Shown: one piece after another, positions 49,755 through 62,911 of the stretch
How the letters are laid out: the number at the start of each line of letters is the position of its first letter
Position numbering within the stretch: the first letter of the stretch is position 1
Source of the DNA: Escallonia rubra
Lineage: Eukaryota > Streptophyta > Magnoliopsida > Escalloniales > Escalloniaceae
Length of the DNA: 64,000 bases
Assembly (NCBI GenBank): GCA_033065855.1
Contig: JAVXUO010002312.1
Span: forward strand, 1-64,000
Reading direction: 5' to 3'
Position numbers and translations under genes: made by a program
The notes under the pieces: generated by a model
The model's input: only the letters and a program-made list of their open reading frames with translations
Databases searched by the model: none
What the model was told of the DNA's origin: nothing

Positions 49755-49947
49755 TTTGTCGTTCGAGGCTCCAGCTCATTCCGGCGATCAATATTCTCTC
49801 TCCTCATATCGCCACTCATCACTACCACAGCGAGGTTTCCGCCTCCGCCGCCACCACGGCCGTAATACATCTTGCCGAACCACCTTCAACTGCAGCCGCT
49901 ATCTACGGCTGCACCTAGATCTTCCAACGTCCTTTTGGCCTATTTTG
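49755..49947 (+). promoter_or_regulatory. Probable 5' untranslated first exon of the coiled-coil gene
   Basis: A pyrimidine-rich, CTC/CCG-rich stretch of the kind seen in plant leaders ends at a GTAATT donor (49948). The only good acceptor before the start codon is TTTTCAG at 50268, two bases before ATG. The left border is a guess. Confidence 0.5.
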
Positions 49948-50270
49948 GTAATTGCAAAGAAGCATCTCTTTGATTATTAACTAGTGCGCTCTAATGGAAT
50001 TTTGCTACTTCCCTGAATGATACTCCATCCGTTTAGTTATTCCCCGTTCGATTTGCGAATTGATTTCGCAACATGTTGAATCCACTCGTTGTTTGTACCC
50101 TAATTGACTTGCCAAACGAGACGATATTCAGTAATTTATGATTGCTATTAGGGTTCAATTTGATTTTCATTGGCACTGAATCTATCTCAGCAGTTCGTGT
50201 AAATCCAATGGAGGTCGTAGTATTATTTGCTGGATTTATATCTCACATAAGCACCAAAATATTTTCAGCC

Positions 50271-53200
50271 ATGGATGAAAAGTCAAACGAAAACGAGGCA
50301 TTGATTGCACGCATCCAACAGTTGGAGCACGGTATGTGCAGTATACTGTCAATTTTCTATTACCTTTGCAATTATATGCGTTTTAGTCGACGGTTATCAC
50401 TAGTCCTTCATACTCATCAACTGATACGTGAAGGGAATCGTGCCCTCATCAAAGAAGACTGCAATTTACGCGTGTGAGCCTATATAGTTGGAATAGCTAG
50501 TGATAACAAATTGCACCATAACCTAAGTGGGAACCTCTTGCACATTCCATTCAAGGGCATTTTAGTGGGAGGAGATTACATGTGTTTCTGGGCAGTTTAG
50601 TTGCATAGCTAGTTAATAATAGTTACTTTTGTGTACATGGGTTCAAACCCTTGGTTGCATTGAACTTATATACAATTAAAGGTGATGGTAAACTTGCAAA
50701 TTGTGAGTTACAGTGATAGAATTTACAAAGCTTTCTAATTAGAGGCACATAGCCATCTAGGGAATATGTGATGCATAGGTATGTTAGATATATCCTAATA
50801 TCCCTCTTCTCCATTAAAAATTATTGGTCTCAACCTATTTGGTGTATACGTTTGCAGCATGTTTCAGTGGGGGATGGCTGGGCTTTCTCTTTTCAAGGAG
50901 GACATGCCGTGCTCTTCTGTTTCCACTATACAAAATTATCTAGCATGCCAATAGACGATGCCCCTTAAAACCAAATTTTCACTATTGATCTCAACATGAT
51001 TTATTACTCACCAGCTTCTTGCAAATATGTTCCTTAACTAATTGATGACAGATTTGTGAGCTATGGCTTACATGCCTGGCAGCCATTTATATGAAGCCAA
51101 GATGCCAGATGGGCACTTAAAAATCTTTTATGTTTTTTATTTTTGTATTGTAGAGCGTGGTGAATTACACAAGGACATTGAACAACTGTGTATGCAACAC
51201 GCTGGACCTAGCTATCTTTCTGTGGCTACCCGAATGCATTTCCAGAGGTAGAAAAATTATACTAAAGTCCAAAAGAAGCCAACATTTTCTACTCCGTGAT
51301 TACCATGTTTGTAGTCAGGCAGTAGCTGTAGCTTGTATTGTAATTAATTCCCAATTAGGACAGCTGGTTTGGAGCAGGAGATTGAGGATTTGAGAAAGAA
51401 ATTAGCTGCTTGCGTAAGAGAGAACTTGAATCTTCAAGAGGAGCTCACAGAGGCTTATCGTATTAAAGTAAGGTTCCTTTCCATCTGCCAGTTTCATTGG
51501 CAATCCCTTGCAGTCCTCTGTTAATAAGACATGCTACTTTTTTGCTATTTCCAGAGTCAGTTGGCCGATCTCCATAGTGTGGAGGTCTCAAAGGTACTCT
51601 CTCTCTCTCTCCCTCTCTCCCTCCCTCCCTTCCTCCCTCCCTTCCTCTCCTTCCTCCTCCCCCCCCCCCCCCCCCCCCTCCCCCTCCCCCTTTCTCTAGG
51701 CAATAATCATTCACACAGGACACACACTAGAGAAGTTTTTGGGTTAGAAGCTAGCTTATAGAGATACTTTCCCAAGAGAGGTAAATTACAATTTACAACA
51801 TAATTTATTGGTACCAAGTGACCCGCTACCCTCCTGAAGCTCATGGAAAGTAACTTAGCCAGTTGCTTTGATGCTCCCACCATGCTAATTAGCCATAAAT
51901 CTACAGTAGAAATGCCGATCTGCTTCAATCACATCTAACATCTACAGAAGGAACCATGGTGAAACCATCCAGAACTCTGGCTTTGAATATTAAGAGTCTC
52001 CAGCACCTCATACTCTGTGAAAGGGCAGTCCGTATGCTTTCTTTCCAGACTCCACAAGCCTGCAATATGCAATTCCTAGGAAGTACGAATACTCTGCTGA
52101 GGCTGTATTATCGGTATTGGTGCATATTGGTGCCAATATGCATCTGGTGCAACACATCATAATGTGTTCTTAATTATTTAGACAAGTATAGCTTGCTAGT
52201 GAATGTAGTTAAGGTTGCCTTGCATTCACCAATTTTACCGGAGATCTAAAGTTTAGGTACCTATTAAAAAGGCGTTGGATAATTAGATTTTTTTAGCGCT
52301 TTCCCTTCCCCTATACACAGTTTTGGAAGAAACATTGCTAGAAACGAGTCAATGGCAGTTTATGTATTTAAATTTTCAGTTTCTGGAACTATTATTTGGT
52401 TCCCAGACTAAATTCCTGTTTTGTTTCGGCAAGGAATCTAATCACTCGTTTACTGGACTCGATTGGTAACAAGAAGTTCTTTGTTCCTTATTTTGGGATA
52501 CTGAAAAGGGACTTAAGGGACATCCTATCACGATTGCATTCTAGTTTAGTCATATGCTTATACAAATTGTCGATTACAGAATATGGAAGCAGAGAAGCAG
52601 GTTAAATTTTTCCAGAGTAGTGTTGCTGCTGCATTTGCTGAAAGAGATCACTCGATAATGGAGGTTGTGACGTCGTTTCATTGTTTAAATTTTTATCTTT
52701 TTTTTTTTTGCTTTTCTCTTCTGTTCAATTTATAAATTATGCTTAATTTTTGAAAGGGTGTTGAAACATTTATATGACTGGTAACAGGCTGAGAAAGCTA
52801 AGGAAAAGGAGGAATTCATGTCGGAAAAGTTAAATGATTTCAGGAAGAGGTATTATTTTAATGACTAAGTGCTCATTGTCCTTTCCTAGTTTTGATCCTG
52901 AGAAAATCGACTGAACGTGCCATCTTATAGGCATTATTATGGCAACTCGTTGGACGTAAAATTGAAAAATGATGCACAGTGCCTAGAAATTAAAGACAAT
53001 AGAAAAAAGTAAGAGTAACAAATAAGATTGCTATCCATGACGAAAAGAGTCATGGGCAATTATTCATTTTTGAACGATAAAATATTTTATTCACAAAATC
53101 GCCACATTTCTAAGAATCTATATCAAGTATGTCTTCTTTCTTGGTTTTACACAAAGATCAAATGCTTAATTGCACCACATGGTTCACAAGCCTAATGTGT

Positions 53201-56200
53201 TCTTTCAGTTCATATTGTTCTCAAGCCTAATGTCTATCGAGTGTGTCTTCTTTATTGAAGTAGTCTTTGTTTATCCTTCAGTTCGTATTTCCAAAGTGGT
53301 TTTCCGTCATAATACTTTTAGGGTGCGCATTTTGTATTCAAGCGCTGCTAATAGGGTATATGGTTACGGAATCAGACACCATACTTCTTTCTTGTAGATT
53401 AATAAGTCTTATCAAATATTTCTTTTAATATTTTCTTCTCCAATTTTCTAATCTGTATCGTAGCGTTGTTTTGAGTTTCATCTCCTTGTCACTCATATTA
53501 CAGGTTGCCGATTTCTTGATTTTGTTTTTTTTTCGCTTTCTTCCCCCTTTTGGGGACTATTAAGGGAAACTTTCTGCTGTAAAAACTTTCATATGGAAGT
53601 TAAATCGTTCCTATTGTTGGACATGTTCTGTTGGTGAGGCAGGGTAGAAGAACTTACCTCTGACTGTTGGGAAGAAAAGAAGCTTTCAGCTGCACTGAGG
53701 GTTGATCTAGAAAAGCAAGAGAAGCAAAATGAAACTTTTAGGAAGGTATTTATCTTTACCTTGAATATCCTCAGGATAGGTTAGTTTAAGTGCACACACA
53801 GGCAATGCAGGTTTTTCTGTACACAATTTCAGAGTGGACACGGGACCTTCAGATGAGAATTTCAGTATCAAAAGATTGTATCATATGTTACACATGTAAC
53901 AACCCACAATACCAAGTCGCGAACACACAAGTCGGTGAAGTGGCAGAATATGTGGATCTGGAATTTGCATCTTGTGTTCCGTTCTACCTTAGTTAACTGG
54001 GTATGTTGTTTGGGGACGTATGTCGAGAGGGGGAGGAAGGGAGGGAGGCTCTTTGGTTGCAGTTAACGGCCAACTCTTAGAAGTTGCCAGACTTTTGGCA
54101 GAAGTACATAATGGTCACTAAAGGTTAAAAAAGATGTCGCTAACTGAAAACACCAGTATATTTTTGACCGATGGCGTTGAAGTTGACTTTTGTGCAATTT
54201 TGCAAAAAGATGGAGGTGTATTGCAACATCTTAAATTACAATGAGGTGAAGTGAAACTATCAAGGGAAAAGGAAAGCCAAGGCCTCTACTCTACTCTACT
54301 CTACTCCTATTACTCATGGACATATACTACAGATTTTCTGATATCATAGCCTTGTAGGTGTATACGTAATTAAACCCAAGAATCTGGTGCCTGAGTTGTG
54401 ACGCAACCCCTCAAAATCATAAGGGTGTTATAGACACAAATTACCCCCACTAGTGTATAACAATAGGTCGTCTTTACTTGTTGAAAGAGAAAAAATGATG
54501 AAAAAACAAACAAAACATGGTCTACTACTTTAAAACCCTCGTGATGCACGCTATACAACACTTATATTGCTTATCAAGTTCCTTAAGCCTTAGACCACTT
54601 CTCAAAATTCTTTCCTGACACGATCAGCCTGATTCTCCGTCTAATCAATTTCATAATCGATGTTGACTAGAAATAAAGGCATCTTGTAAGCCTCTATGCT
54701 TTTGTTTCTCGAAGGTAAATTAATAAACATCCCCACGACCAAGTAACAACCACCCTTAACATGTCACCATCCGAAGCAACCGCTACCCTCCTGTCTTTTT
54801 GCCATTCAAGCTAACCGTCTTAAAAGCCTCTACTTTGCGTTTCTCTTCCAAAAATTATGAATGAGATATGTAGAGCGTCTTCCCATTCCGCTTAACCTTT
54901 CCTAATATTTTTCTTGCTATTTTTCATTGTGTTATGCTTGACATACATGTGCTTTTCTTTCTCTTTGTATGAAGCCAAAGTGCATTGGCTTTGGGGACTA
55001 TTTCGTTGTTTAGTATATTATCATTACCAAATGACAGGGAATAGTATTTATGATAGAAGTGATACTGTATTTGTTTTTAACTTATAACTGTCAATTATAC
55101 ACCGGACACGTCATTTGCGATGTAGTGCATATCAAGTTCTCATTATTCTTCAGTGACCAATTTTCTTCTCTTTCTTACGGTTGTTACTTTTACTGTGCTT
55201 CCATGAGACAAAAGCTTGAAGAATTCAACATCCCTTCATCCATGTTTGATGGACGTGATTTGAAATTATGCCAGGTTATAATGAAGTTTTATGAGATCAG
55301 ACAGCATTCTGTTAGGGGCTCTGGCGATGCGAGTTGGGAAGATAAATGCGAGTCTCTTCTGCGTGATTCAGAGGAAATGTGGAGTTTCATTGACTATGGG
55401 GAAAGCTCCACTTCAAAATACATCGTAAGCCTTGATAAGCTTTAGTTTTTGGCTTGCTTAACAATTATGATGGTACATAACATTCCGTGGTAATTAATGC
55501 TTGAATCCTATTTTGCTTTACATTTATTAGTAATTTCTTTTTGTTACTAGAACTTCTGCTCCAGTTCATGCAGTGGTGCCTCATGTAATGAGTTTGTGAT
55601 AACCTATCAGCTGGTGTTAAACTACTCATAATAATGCTGCTGGCAAGTAGCTATCCAAAGTCCTTTGTTAAGTTTTGAGCTTTGATGTTTCAACGTATAT
55701 TTAGATACTCTATACTTGTACGGCAAGAGCCCCCCCCCCCCGGCCTTCTTTCTCTCATTAATTTTTTTCGGTTTTTATTGTAAGTTCTGTGGTCTCTATC
55801 TGTATTTAATGTTAAAATCAATTATGAACTTGGCCATGACTTGCATACAGCATTAACTCCCAATAAAGAAGGGAGAGCTGGTTCATGACTTTACAGCTTT
55901 TGGTGAGGTTCCTACTGCTATATATTTTTTTCATAAGGAAAAATGGATGTCAAAAAGTCGCTAAAGTCGGGCAAAGCCATGTACAGAAAAAGTACACAAA
56001 ATACCTATCTCAAGAGAAAGGCAAGAAGGGATTAGGAGCAAGGCACAGTCTCCCTTTAAAGATTTAAGTACTGTGCTAAAGGAAAGACTTACCCCTAGGT
56101 GTAGACGCCCTCAAAAGCCTTTCTATTTCTCTCATTTTGTAAAGAGTGGACAGAAATGAAGCCTGAAGATTCTGAATTCAACTCCCTCAGAAGCTCTTTC

Positions 56201-59200
56201 TCTCCCTCCATAAACACAATCATAGACACGATGTGGTCAAATCCCAAATCTTCGACTTATGCCTTTGTCTCTTAAACAAGGACGGGCATCTCTGCAAGTC
56301 TATAACTGATTGGGGCGTCACCCAGTCCATCAAATTGAAGGTCAACCACAACTCCTGATCAACTGGGTAATGTTACAGGAGATGGTCCTTTCTAGGACCA
56401 ATTTATGTAGATCTTCTTTGTCCTCCTAAGATTATTGCCAGTCATAATAGCATTTCTAGCAAGCACACCCAAAGAGAGCATAAGAGCACCACACTTGTTT
56501 CCATGGGAATGGGGAACCCACTTTAGCTGTCAAGTAGAAAGATTTCACAGGAAAGAAGCATATTCCCTACTTCCTTAAGTCGAGTATGCCTCCTTCTCTC
56601 AAAACCATGGAACGTTTTCACCTGCCAATCTGCTTTTAAATTGATCTACCGCAAATCTCCAGACTTGGTTGCTTTTTCTAAAGGAAGAAGCCAATGGCAA
56701 AGGCAAGGTATTGATAATAGAGCAGCACGACGAGCCAACTAGGACAACACATCACCCTTTCCTACCTTTATAACACTATTTCCAACATTATGTTGATGCC
56801 AGAACAAAAAATGGTGAATGGAAGTCAAAGAAAAGGCTCAGGCCTATAGGATATAGAAATTATAGAGCTTCTGAGGGTTGTGAAGTGTTTATAGCAAGGT
56901 TGCGGTCTTCTTTCCACTATTTCCTTTTCCTTGGGGGTGGTGTAGGGGTATGAAAATTATTGTTTTTGAGGGTTTATGTTGCAAGGGCTCATCTTTTTGA
57001 GGTATTTGATCGTGCTTATTGTGAGGTTGTGAACTGTTGAAAGGAGTTGTTAGAGGATTGATTGTAGGTGTAGAAAGGAGGAAAAGGAAAAGAAGGCCAA
57101 TGTCGCTGTAGCATAGTAATGGGCTGGCATGAGCAGATGGGCAGGGTTAAAGCTAACAATCGGAACTTAGCACTTCGACCTTAATTTACCTACAACTCCT
57201 ACCCTTATGGTCATCTAAGCATCATGCAAATTTCTGAACTTCCGTAAATTCATAACTTCTTCCCTCTACTGAACTGCAAGATTTACGTACGACAACTCTT
57301 TCAATTCTAGGAACCGGATCAACTATAAAAAGCTCTTGCATTACTCTTTGAATCTAAGACTATCGCATTACATAATGCCATAACACAGCCTGAGAAAAGC
57401 AAAAAGGTTAATGGAGAACGCTACTATATCAGCTAAACTTTGACATCTCTTACTCTCTCTGCTTGTCTATGACCCGGCTTACACTATACGATGATGCATA
57501 GTGATGCCGCACCTGCCACTTTCAGACGTGATCTAAAGGAATATCTTTTCTCCGTTATTGAGTATCTTAAAGTTAAGGGTATGGTATGCAAAGTTTAACA
57601 AGTTTAGCAACAATGGCTTGCAACAGTTATGCATTTGAGATTGAACATCAATCACATCAAGCTTTAAAAGAGATTTACCTTTTAAACAATCTTTGTTTGG
57701 TTTCCATTTGCAACTCCGTTGACATTTCTTTCAGACAGGCTGCACTGGAAGAAGAGGTGGATATGTTGAGAAATTCTGTGGGTAGTCTTGAAAACCAGCT
57801 ACGTATGGTATGGGATGTACTTCCTGGTCTATGTCATGTAATAAACTGAAGTTCCTTTGCCTTTTCCTTGACTTTGACTGTTGTCTATTCAATTTGGGAA
57901 ATAGGGTCTGGAAATTGAAAAGCATTTGAAGAAGAAAGTCGGCGATATGGAAAAGCTGAATGTGAGAGCTTAGGTTTTCCAGAACTGAGAGATAATGTGG
58001 TGCTGCTTGTTTTCTTATGATTTATTCATTTGCATGCAGATTTTTTCAAAGTACAAAATGAAGAAGGAGATATCAGGGTTACTTCATTTGCATTCTCAGC
58101 ACAGAGTTCACATCGTTCACTTACTTGATAATGGATATTCCCATCTAAAATCAACAATTGATGTCATTGAAGATAAACTTAGGCAACTTGATATGAATGG
58201 AGATCAAAATCTAATGTCTCCTCGGGGAAACATAAAGCTGCAAGAAAGTGAATGTCGAGATGTACATATCAATAATGATGCTGGCTCCAACTTGTGTACT
58301 GAGGTACATTGTTCTGGCTGCATGCTTCAATTTTTTCTGGCTATATGTGATCTGATTGATTTTGTTGACTTCCTACAACGAGGTAGTGTTGTTACTTCAG
58401 TTCATTCTCTTCGTTTGTTGACACTTTCCAAGTTGGTTTTAATGGATTTGAAGAATGCACTTTCTTTTTGCTGGTATACTATTGCTTGCTCTATCAAATT
58501 TTCTTTTTTCTGAGACTTATGTTGTGACGCTGTTGTAAAAATCCATGCCTGTTACATTAGTGATGCAATTGTGTATTAACTTCTTGTCCATTCTTGGTAT
58601 GTACTTTCAACAGCTGAAATATCAAGGCGCTACACCTGTTGTAGTCTAAAGACCTTACTGTCAATTCTCCATCTGAGTTAATTTGTTTCCAATATTCAAT
58701 TCACCTACTATGTTAAACCGTATCCCCTCCGTATATTTGCAGATGAGTGTTCCTGACTTGACAAACAGTTTTATTGTTGGAACTGGTGATGCCCCGGAAG
58801 CCCTTGCTCAGGCATTGCAAGAAAAGGTTGTTGAATATTTCTCATCCCCTTCTCCTGGAAAACATAGGTTCTTACTTTTTAGTTTGTGTTTTAGTGATGG
58901 AGACGGTGTCTTATGATAAAGTGCACTTTTTCTTCTATAATCACTACTCTGCTGAACTCCTTTCAGGTTTCAGCGCTGTTGCTTCTATCACAGCAGGAAG
59001 AAAGGTATTTACTAGAGAGTAATGTAAATGCAGCTCTTCGGAAGAAAGTGGAGGAGCTTCAGAGAAATTTACTACAAGTAATGTGTTGCCTTTTAGTTGT
59101 TCAATATCATAAGGGTGAATGTTTCCTTTTCATTGAGACTAAGTGAGGTTGTATGAAAGATGTATAACTTATTTTTTGTTCATATGATACATGAGAATTA

Positions 59201-62200
59201 ATGGATATGAAGGAGAATACAAATCGTATGGTTGTACTTTTATGATATTGGGACGTAAAGTTGTATGGGAGGAGTAGCTAAAGGGTTTGGGTTTTAAAGA
59301 CGTCCATCCTATAACTAAAGATGCCTTTGGAAAGAAGTATTTTCTGTTCATGGACTCCAGAACTTGAAGAGTGGTGAACCGTCTCTGGGTTTGTTTTTCA
59401 TACCAAGTACAGGAGTAGCTAATTAAAGGGTTCTATTTTGGATAGATGCATGCTATTTCATATTCTCTGGTTTGCATCACAATAGAGGTATGGGCTGTAT
59501 CTGGTTGAATGTCACACCTGAGACCAAATCATACTGGCAATTTTAAGCCGAGATGTATTATTATATGAGTTACATATCTCTCACAATGTGCGAGCTGCGA
59601 GTTAATACCTGAGGCATTCTTATTTTCTCTCGTCTTGGATAATGCTCTGCATAATTTAGTACAATTCACTTAGTGATTATCTTAGGCGGATCAATGGTGG
59701 ACTGAGCAAATACTTCTACTGGTTTAGGTGGCGAATGAAAAGGTGAAAGCTCTGATGGAATTGGCGCAATTGAAGCAGAAATACCAACTACTACAAGAGT
59801 ATGTATGTTATTTGATCGCTGATCTGAATAGCTTTATAGAAATTTGTTTATCTATATGCGATCTCCTTGAAAGAAACATATGAATCTGCAATTACGCAAG
59901 TTTCAATGTGCTGGTCAGGATCCATGGACATTCTCTATGGTCTATCATAGTGATCAATGCTGTAAGTTGAGCTAGCAAGCATAGTGTCAAATTTGTGAAT
60001 GCTTCAGTATTCACTTACTTGGGTCGAACGACCATATAGCTTGAGCGCTGACTGTGCTATGTGGGAAATGGACAGTGAGTTTTGAATTGAACATGCCCTA
60101 AAGAGGGCATGACCTAAGAAGCACGGACAACGCTAGGAGGGCAAGGTATGGTGTCCGACACCTACCGGGACACCGACATGCCTTCGATGCCACCGGACAT
60201 GTGTTGGACACAGCTTTGTGGTGTCCGAATATTTAATATCAGACACGTATGGACACTGCCGGACATGCTGAAGAGGCTAAAATTAAGAAGAAAAAGAAGA
60301 ATAAGAAGAAGAATGAAGCACAGAAGTAGTCTAGCAGATCTCGATCTTTGATCTGGAAAAAGGAACATGTTTCTGATCTTTGATCGGCAGGAATTTCGTG
60401 TGCTTTATGTTCCAAATCTGGATCGATTCAATCTCAACCTTGTTCAGGTCTCTGAAGGGGACTACTGCTCTTCTCCTCCTTGTCTTAACCATCGATCTAT
60501 GGATACGAGAGGGAGTACTGCAATCGTATACGTTTATAAAAACTTGGATATTACAATTTGGCCCATACACTTTGAAATATCTTCATACTGACCCCATAAA
60601 TTGGATTAGATGGTGATGCATATGACAATTGTTTTTCAGATCTTGGCAGATATGGAAAGAATTATATCATTAAACAACGGTTTCCGGCTGTGTCGAAATT
60701 TTGAATTTTTGAAAATGCAGTGTCGGGTGTCCCAGTTGGTGTAGGTGTTGGTGTCCGTGTCCGTGCTACTTAGGGCATGACATATGATGCAACGCCTGTA
60801 TATCTAGTCTCTCTCTGCCTTTTCGATAACAATGCCACCTTGAAATTTGTGCCTCCAGGCCTGCCTTTATTCGTGAAATTTTGCAACCATATTAATAAAT
60901 GTTTTTTGTTACATGGGCAATTCACTACCTGTATGGACAGGGATGACACGGCAGCTGTGGGATGGGGTACATCTTCAAGACATTTGCAGCTGTTACCTAT
61001 TCAATATACGTGTCTATTAACCAAAAAAGTGCGCTCCTTTGTTCACTACACGTGCCTTGAAACTTCTGCAATTAGCTCCAGTTTTTTCCTTCTCTCCTGT
61101 TCACCCCCCCTGTTTGCCCTCCTTTCGTCTTACCATTGGCATGGTAGGTTTGAAAAAACAACTTACTATGCCATGCTCACTGTACGATTATCTTCCAATT
61201 CGTCTGCCTGTGACAATCCAACTAGTTCTCTGGGTGAAAAAACATTGAACTAGTTGTTGCAAGAGAGAGAGGAAATTATATAATTAAAAGCTAGTTACCA
61301 AATAGATATTTAGCTATTACTTTGTTTGGTATAAAGTTAATGGTAGTTACGTTCTAAACTTCAGTGACATGTGCCAGTCAGTTAGTATGTTACACCAAAA
61401 CTACATCCATACCAAACAATTTTTGGGGCGTTGGCATTATATACGGTACTAGGTGTCATGGTACATGCGAATCGTGCGCACAAAAGTAAAGATAAAATAA
61501 GTGTAAGAATGTAGAAGTTACTAAGAATTTTTTAAAAACCAAACATGGCTTATAAGATAGTTATATAGACTCTTTTTTTCTTCTTAGGTTTTTTGATCTC
61601 AGATAGTTTTGTAATGGTAGTTACTAAATTTTAGTGACTCGTGTCACTCAGTATGTTATACCAAACCAAACCAATTTGTAGGGGTTTGGCGTTATATGTA
61701 AAATAGATATTAGATAAATATATAGACTTTGACACAAGTACATTTTTTTTCTGTTTATCATTCTGCTTCTTTCTGAGTTTCTATTTATTTTCTTTGCTTC
61801 TATTTTTTTTCTTTTCCAGTTTCAGTAACAACTTTATGATGTTTATGATAGAATGGCACATTTATGCAGGAACATCAGTCAGAAACAAGGAAAGCTTTCG
61901 GCTTACACTGGAGAACAAAAGACTGTTCAGGCTGGAGACGGAAGATTGAAAAATATGCTTAAGAAAACATACCTGCGACGTTGGATTGATCCACTAGTTT
62001 ATAGTGCAAGTGAAGCTGAATCGCACTTGAACCATGAAGGGAATACCACAAATAAGAGGTCTTATAGTGACGTGGATTTTGCAAGGTTTGTATGCTAACC
62101 TTATTGTGGTGATGTCGTCATGTTGCAAATAATTTTGAATGGCCTTTTAGTGCTTGTTGGAATGCGATATCAACAGTGTACTTACTATATTTACTTTGCA

Positions 62201-62911
62201 GGATGAGAATTGAAAATGCTTCCCTTAAGGAGAGCTTGGAAAACATGGAGCATCTGACTTCTACTGTACATAGGCTTCGTCTCTCGCTCTTGGAGGTGAT
62301 CATCATTCACCATTATCTGTATGGTTTTCATATACGAAAGCTTGCATACTCTCATCTTCTTAATGATGGGGGAAGTAGTCCATCAACTAAGACATTTGGT
62401 TTATTGGTCTTCTTCTTTCCTTCAGTTACAGTTTTTGTTATTACACGCTGAGATCTGTTTGATGTTCCATGTATTTACAACCCAAAACGAAAAGAAGAAA
62501 ATGTTGTCATGAATGTAGGCATAGAAACCTAATAGTTCTTGGCTGCTCTCTAGTTGCTTGAACTTTATTAGACCTATCTTCCTGCTACAATCTGTTTTAT
62601 AGGTTAAAGATGTGGTTATGTGCGAGGAAACAGTTCCTGGCAAGTCAGCTCTGGACAATATTGTTACCGAGGCAAAACTTGTGAAGACAGCCCTTGGCAG
62701 CTCCCTTCCCGTTAGTTGGTCAGCCGAGACTGATCTCAGATCATCTGGTGAATTTTTCGAAGAGGAGACTGCTGATGTTGGTGGGGACTCCAGCACTGAG
62801 AAGGGTGACCGTGTTTCTGCTGCAGGATTCGAGATGGTTGAGCTAGTGATACTCGCATCTGAGATATTGACAGACAACATTAATAAAAGAGACTGCAGCA
62901 ACATTGATTAA
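50271..62911 (+). CDS. Long plant coiled-coil protein (myosin-tail/golgin-like texture)
   Basis: Seventeen coding exons join in phase to 658 residues: 50271-50331, 51154-51247, 51359-51467, 51555-51593, 52580-52663, 52788-52849, 53643-53745, 55275-55424, 57739-57807, 57905-57961, 58040-58303, 58743-58826, 58967-59077, 59728-59798, 61870-62085, 62202-62295 and 62603-62911. From the start it reads MDEKSNENEALIARIQQLE, then ELHKDIEQLCMQHAGPSYLS, then heptad-rich helices (LEQEIEDLRKKLAACVRENL; AEKAKEKEEFMSEKLNDFRK; ALEEEVDMLRNSVGSLENQL; ALRKKVEELQRNLLQ). Breaks in the coil are HAGPSYLSVATRMHFQR and a basic patch KKTYLRRWIDPL. The C-terminus is acidic and ends DNINKRDCSNID. No catalytic motif, signal peptide or membrane segment is seen. 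It belongs to a conserved plant family usually labelled only as coiled-coil or myosin-heavy-chain-like; a scaffold role is inference. Three introns exceed 1.5 kb and carry MITEs or other repeats. Confidence 0.9.
51597..51697 (+). repeat. 101-nt uninterrupted pyrimidine tract in an intron
   Basis: From 51597 to 51697 every base is C or T: (CT)n, then CCCT/CCTT units, then a C-run. It begins three bases inside the intron after the GTA of the donor that follows exon 4. Confidence 0.95.
60114..60772. mobile_element. Mutator-like MITE in an intron of the coiled-coil gene
   Basis: 659 bp with a perfect 9-bp target duplication GGGCATGAC (60105-60113 and 60773-60781), the size made by Mutator transposases. 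The ends are CTAAGAAGCACGGACAAC and (reverse complement of the right end) TAAGTAGCACGGACACGG. Subterminal DNA on both sides repeats GTGTCCGACAC/GTGTCCG motifs. Non-coding. Confidence 0.88.
61321..61670. mobile_element. Possible MITE in the same intron
   Basis: The left phrase TTTGTTTGGTATAA pairs with TTATACCAAACCAAA at the right. Both halves contain AATGGTAGTTAC, CAGTGAC/TAGTGAC and GGCGTTGGCATTATAT/GGTTTGGCGTTATAT. So it could equally be two direct copies of one short repeat. Target duplications are unclear. Confidence 0.4.

Noticed and set aside
60148-60616. Open frames inside the Mutator-like MITE.
   Set aside because: They arise from its GTGTCCG subterminal repeats and AAG-rich core; the element is too short for a transposase.
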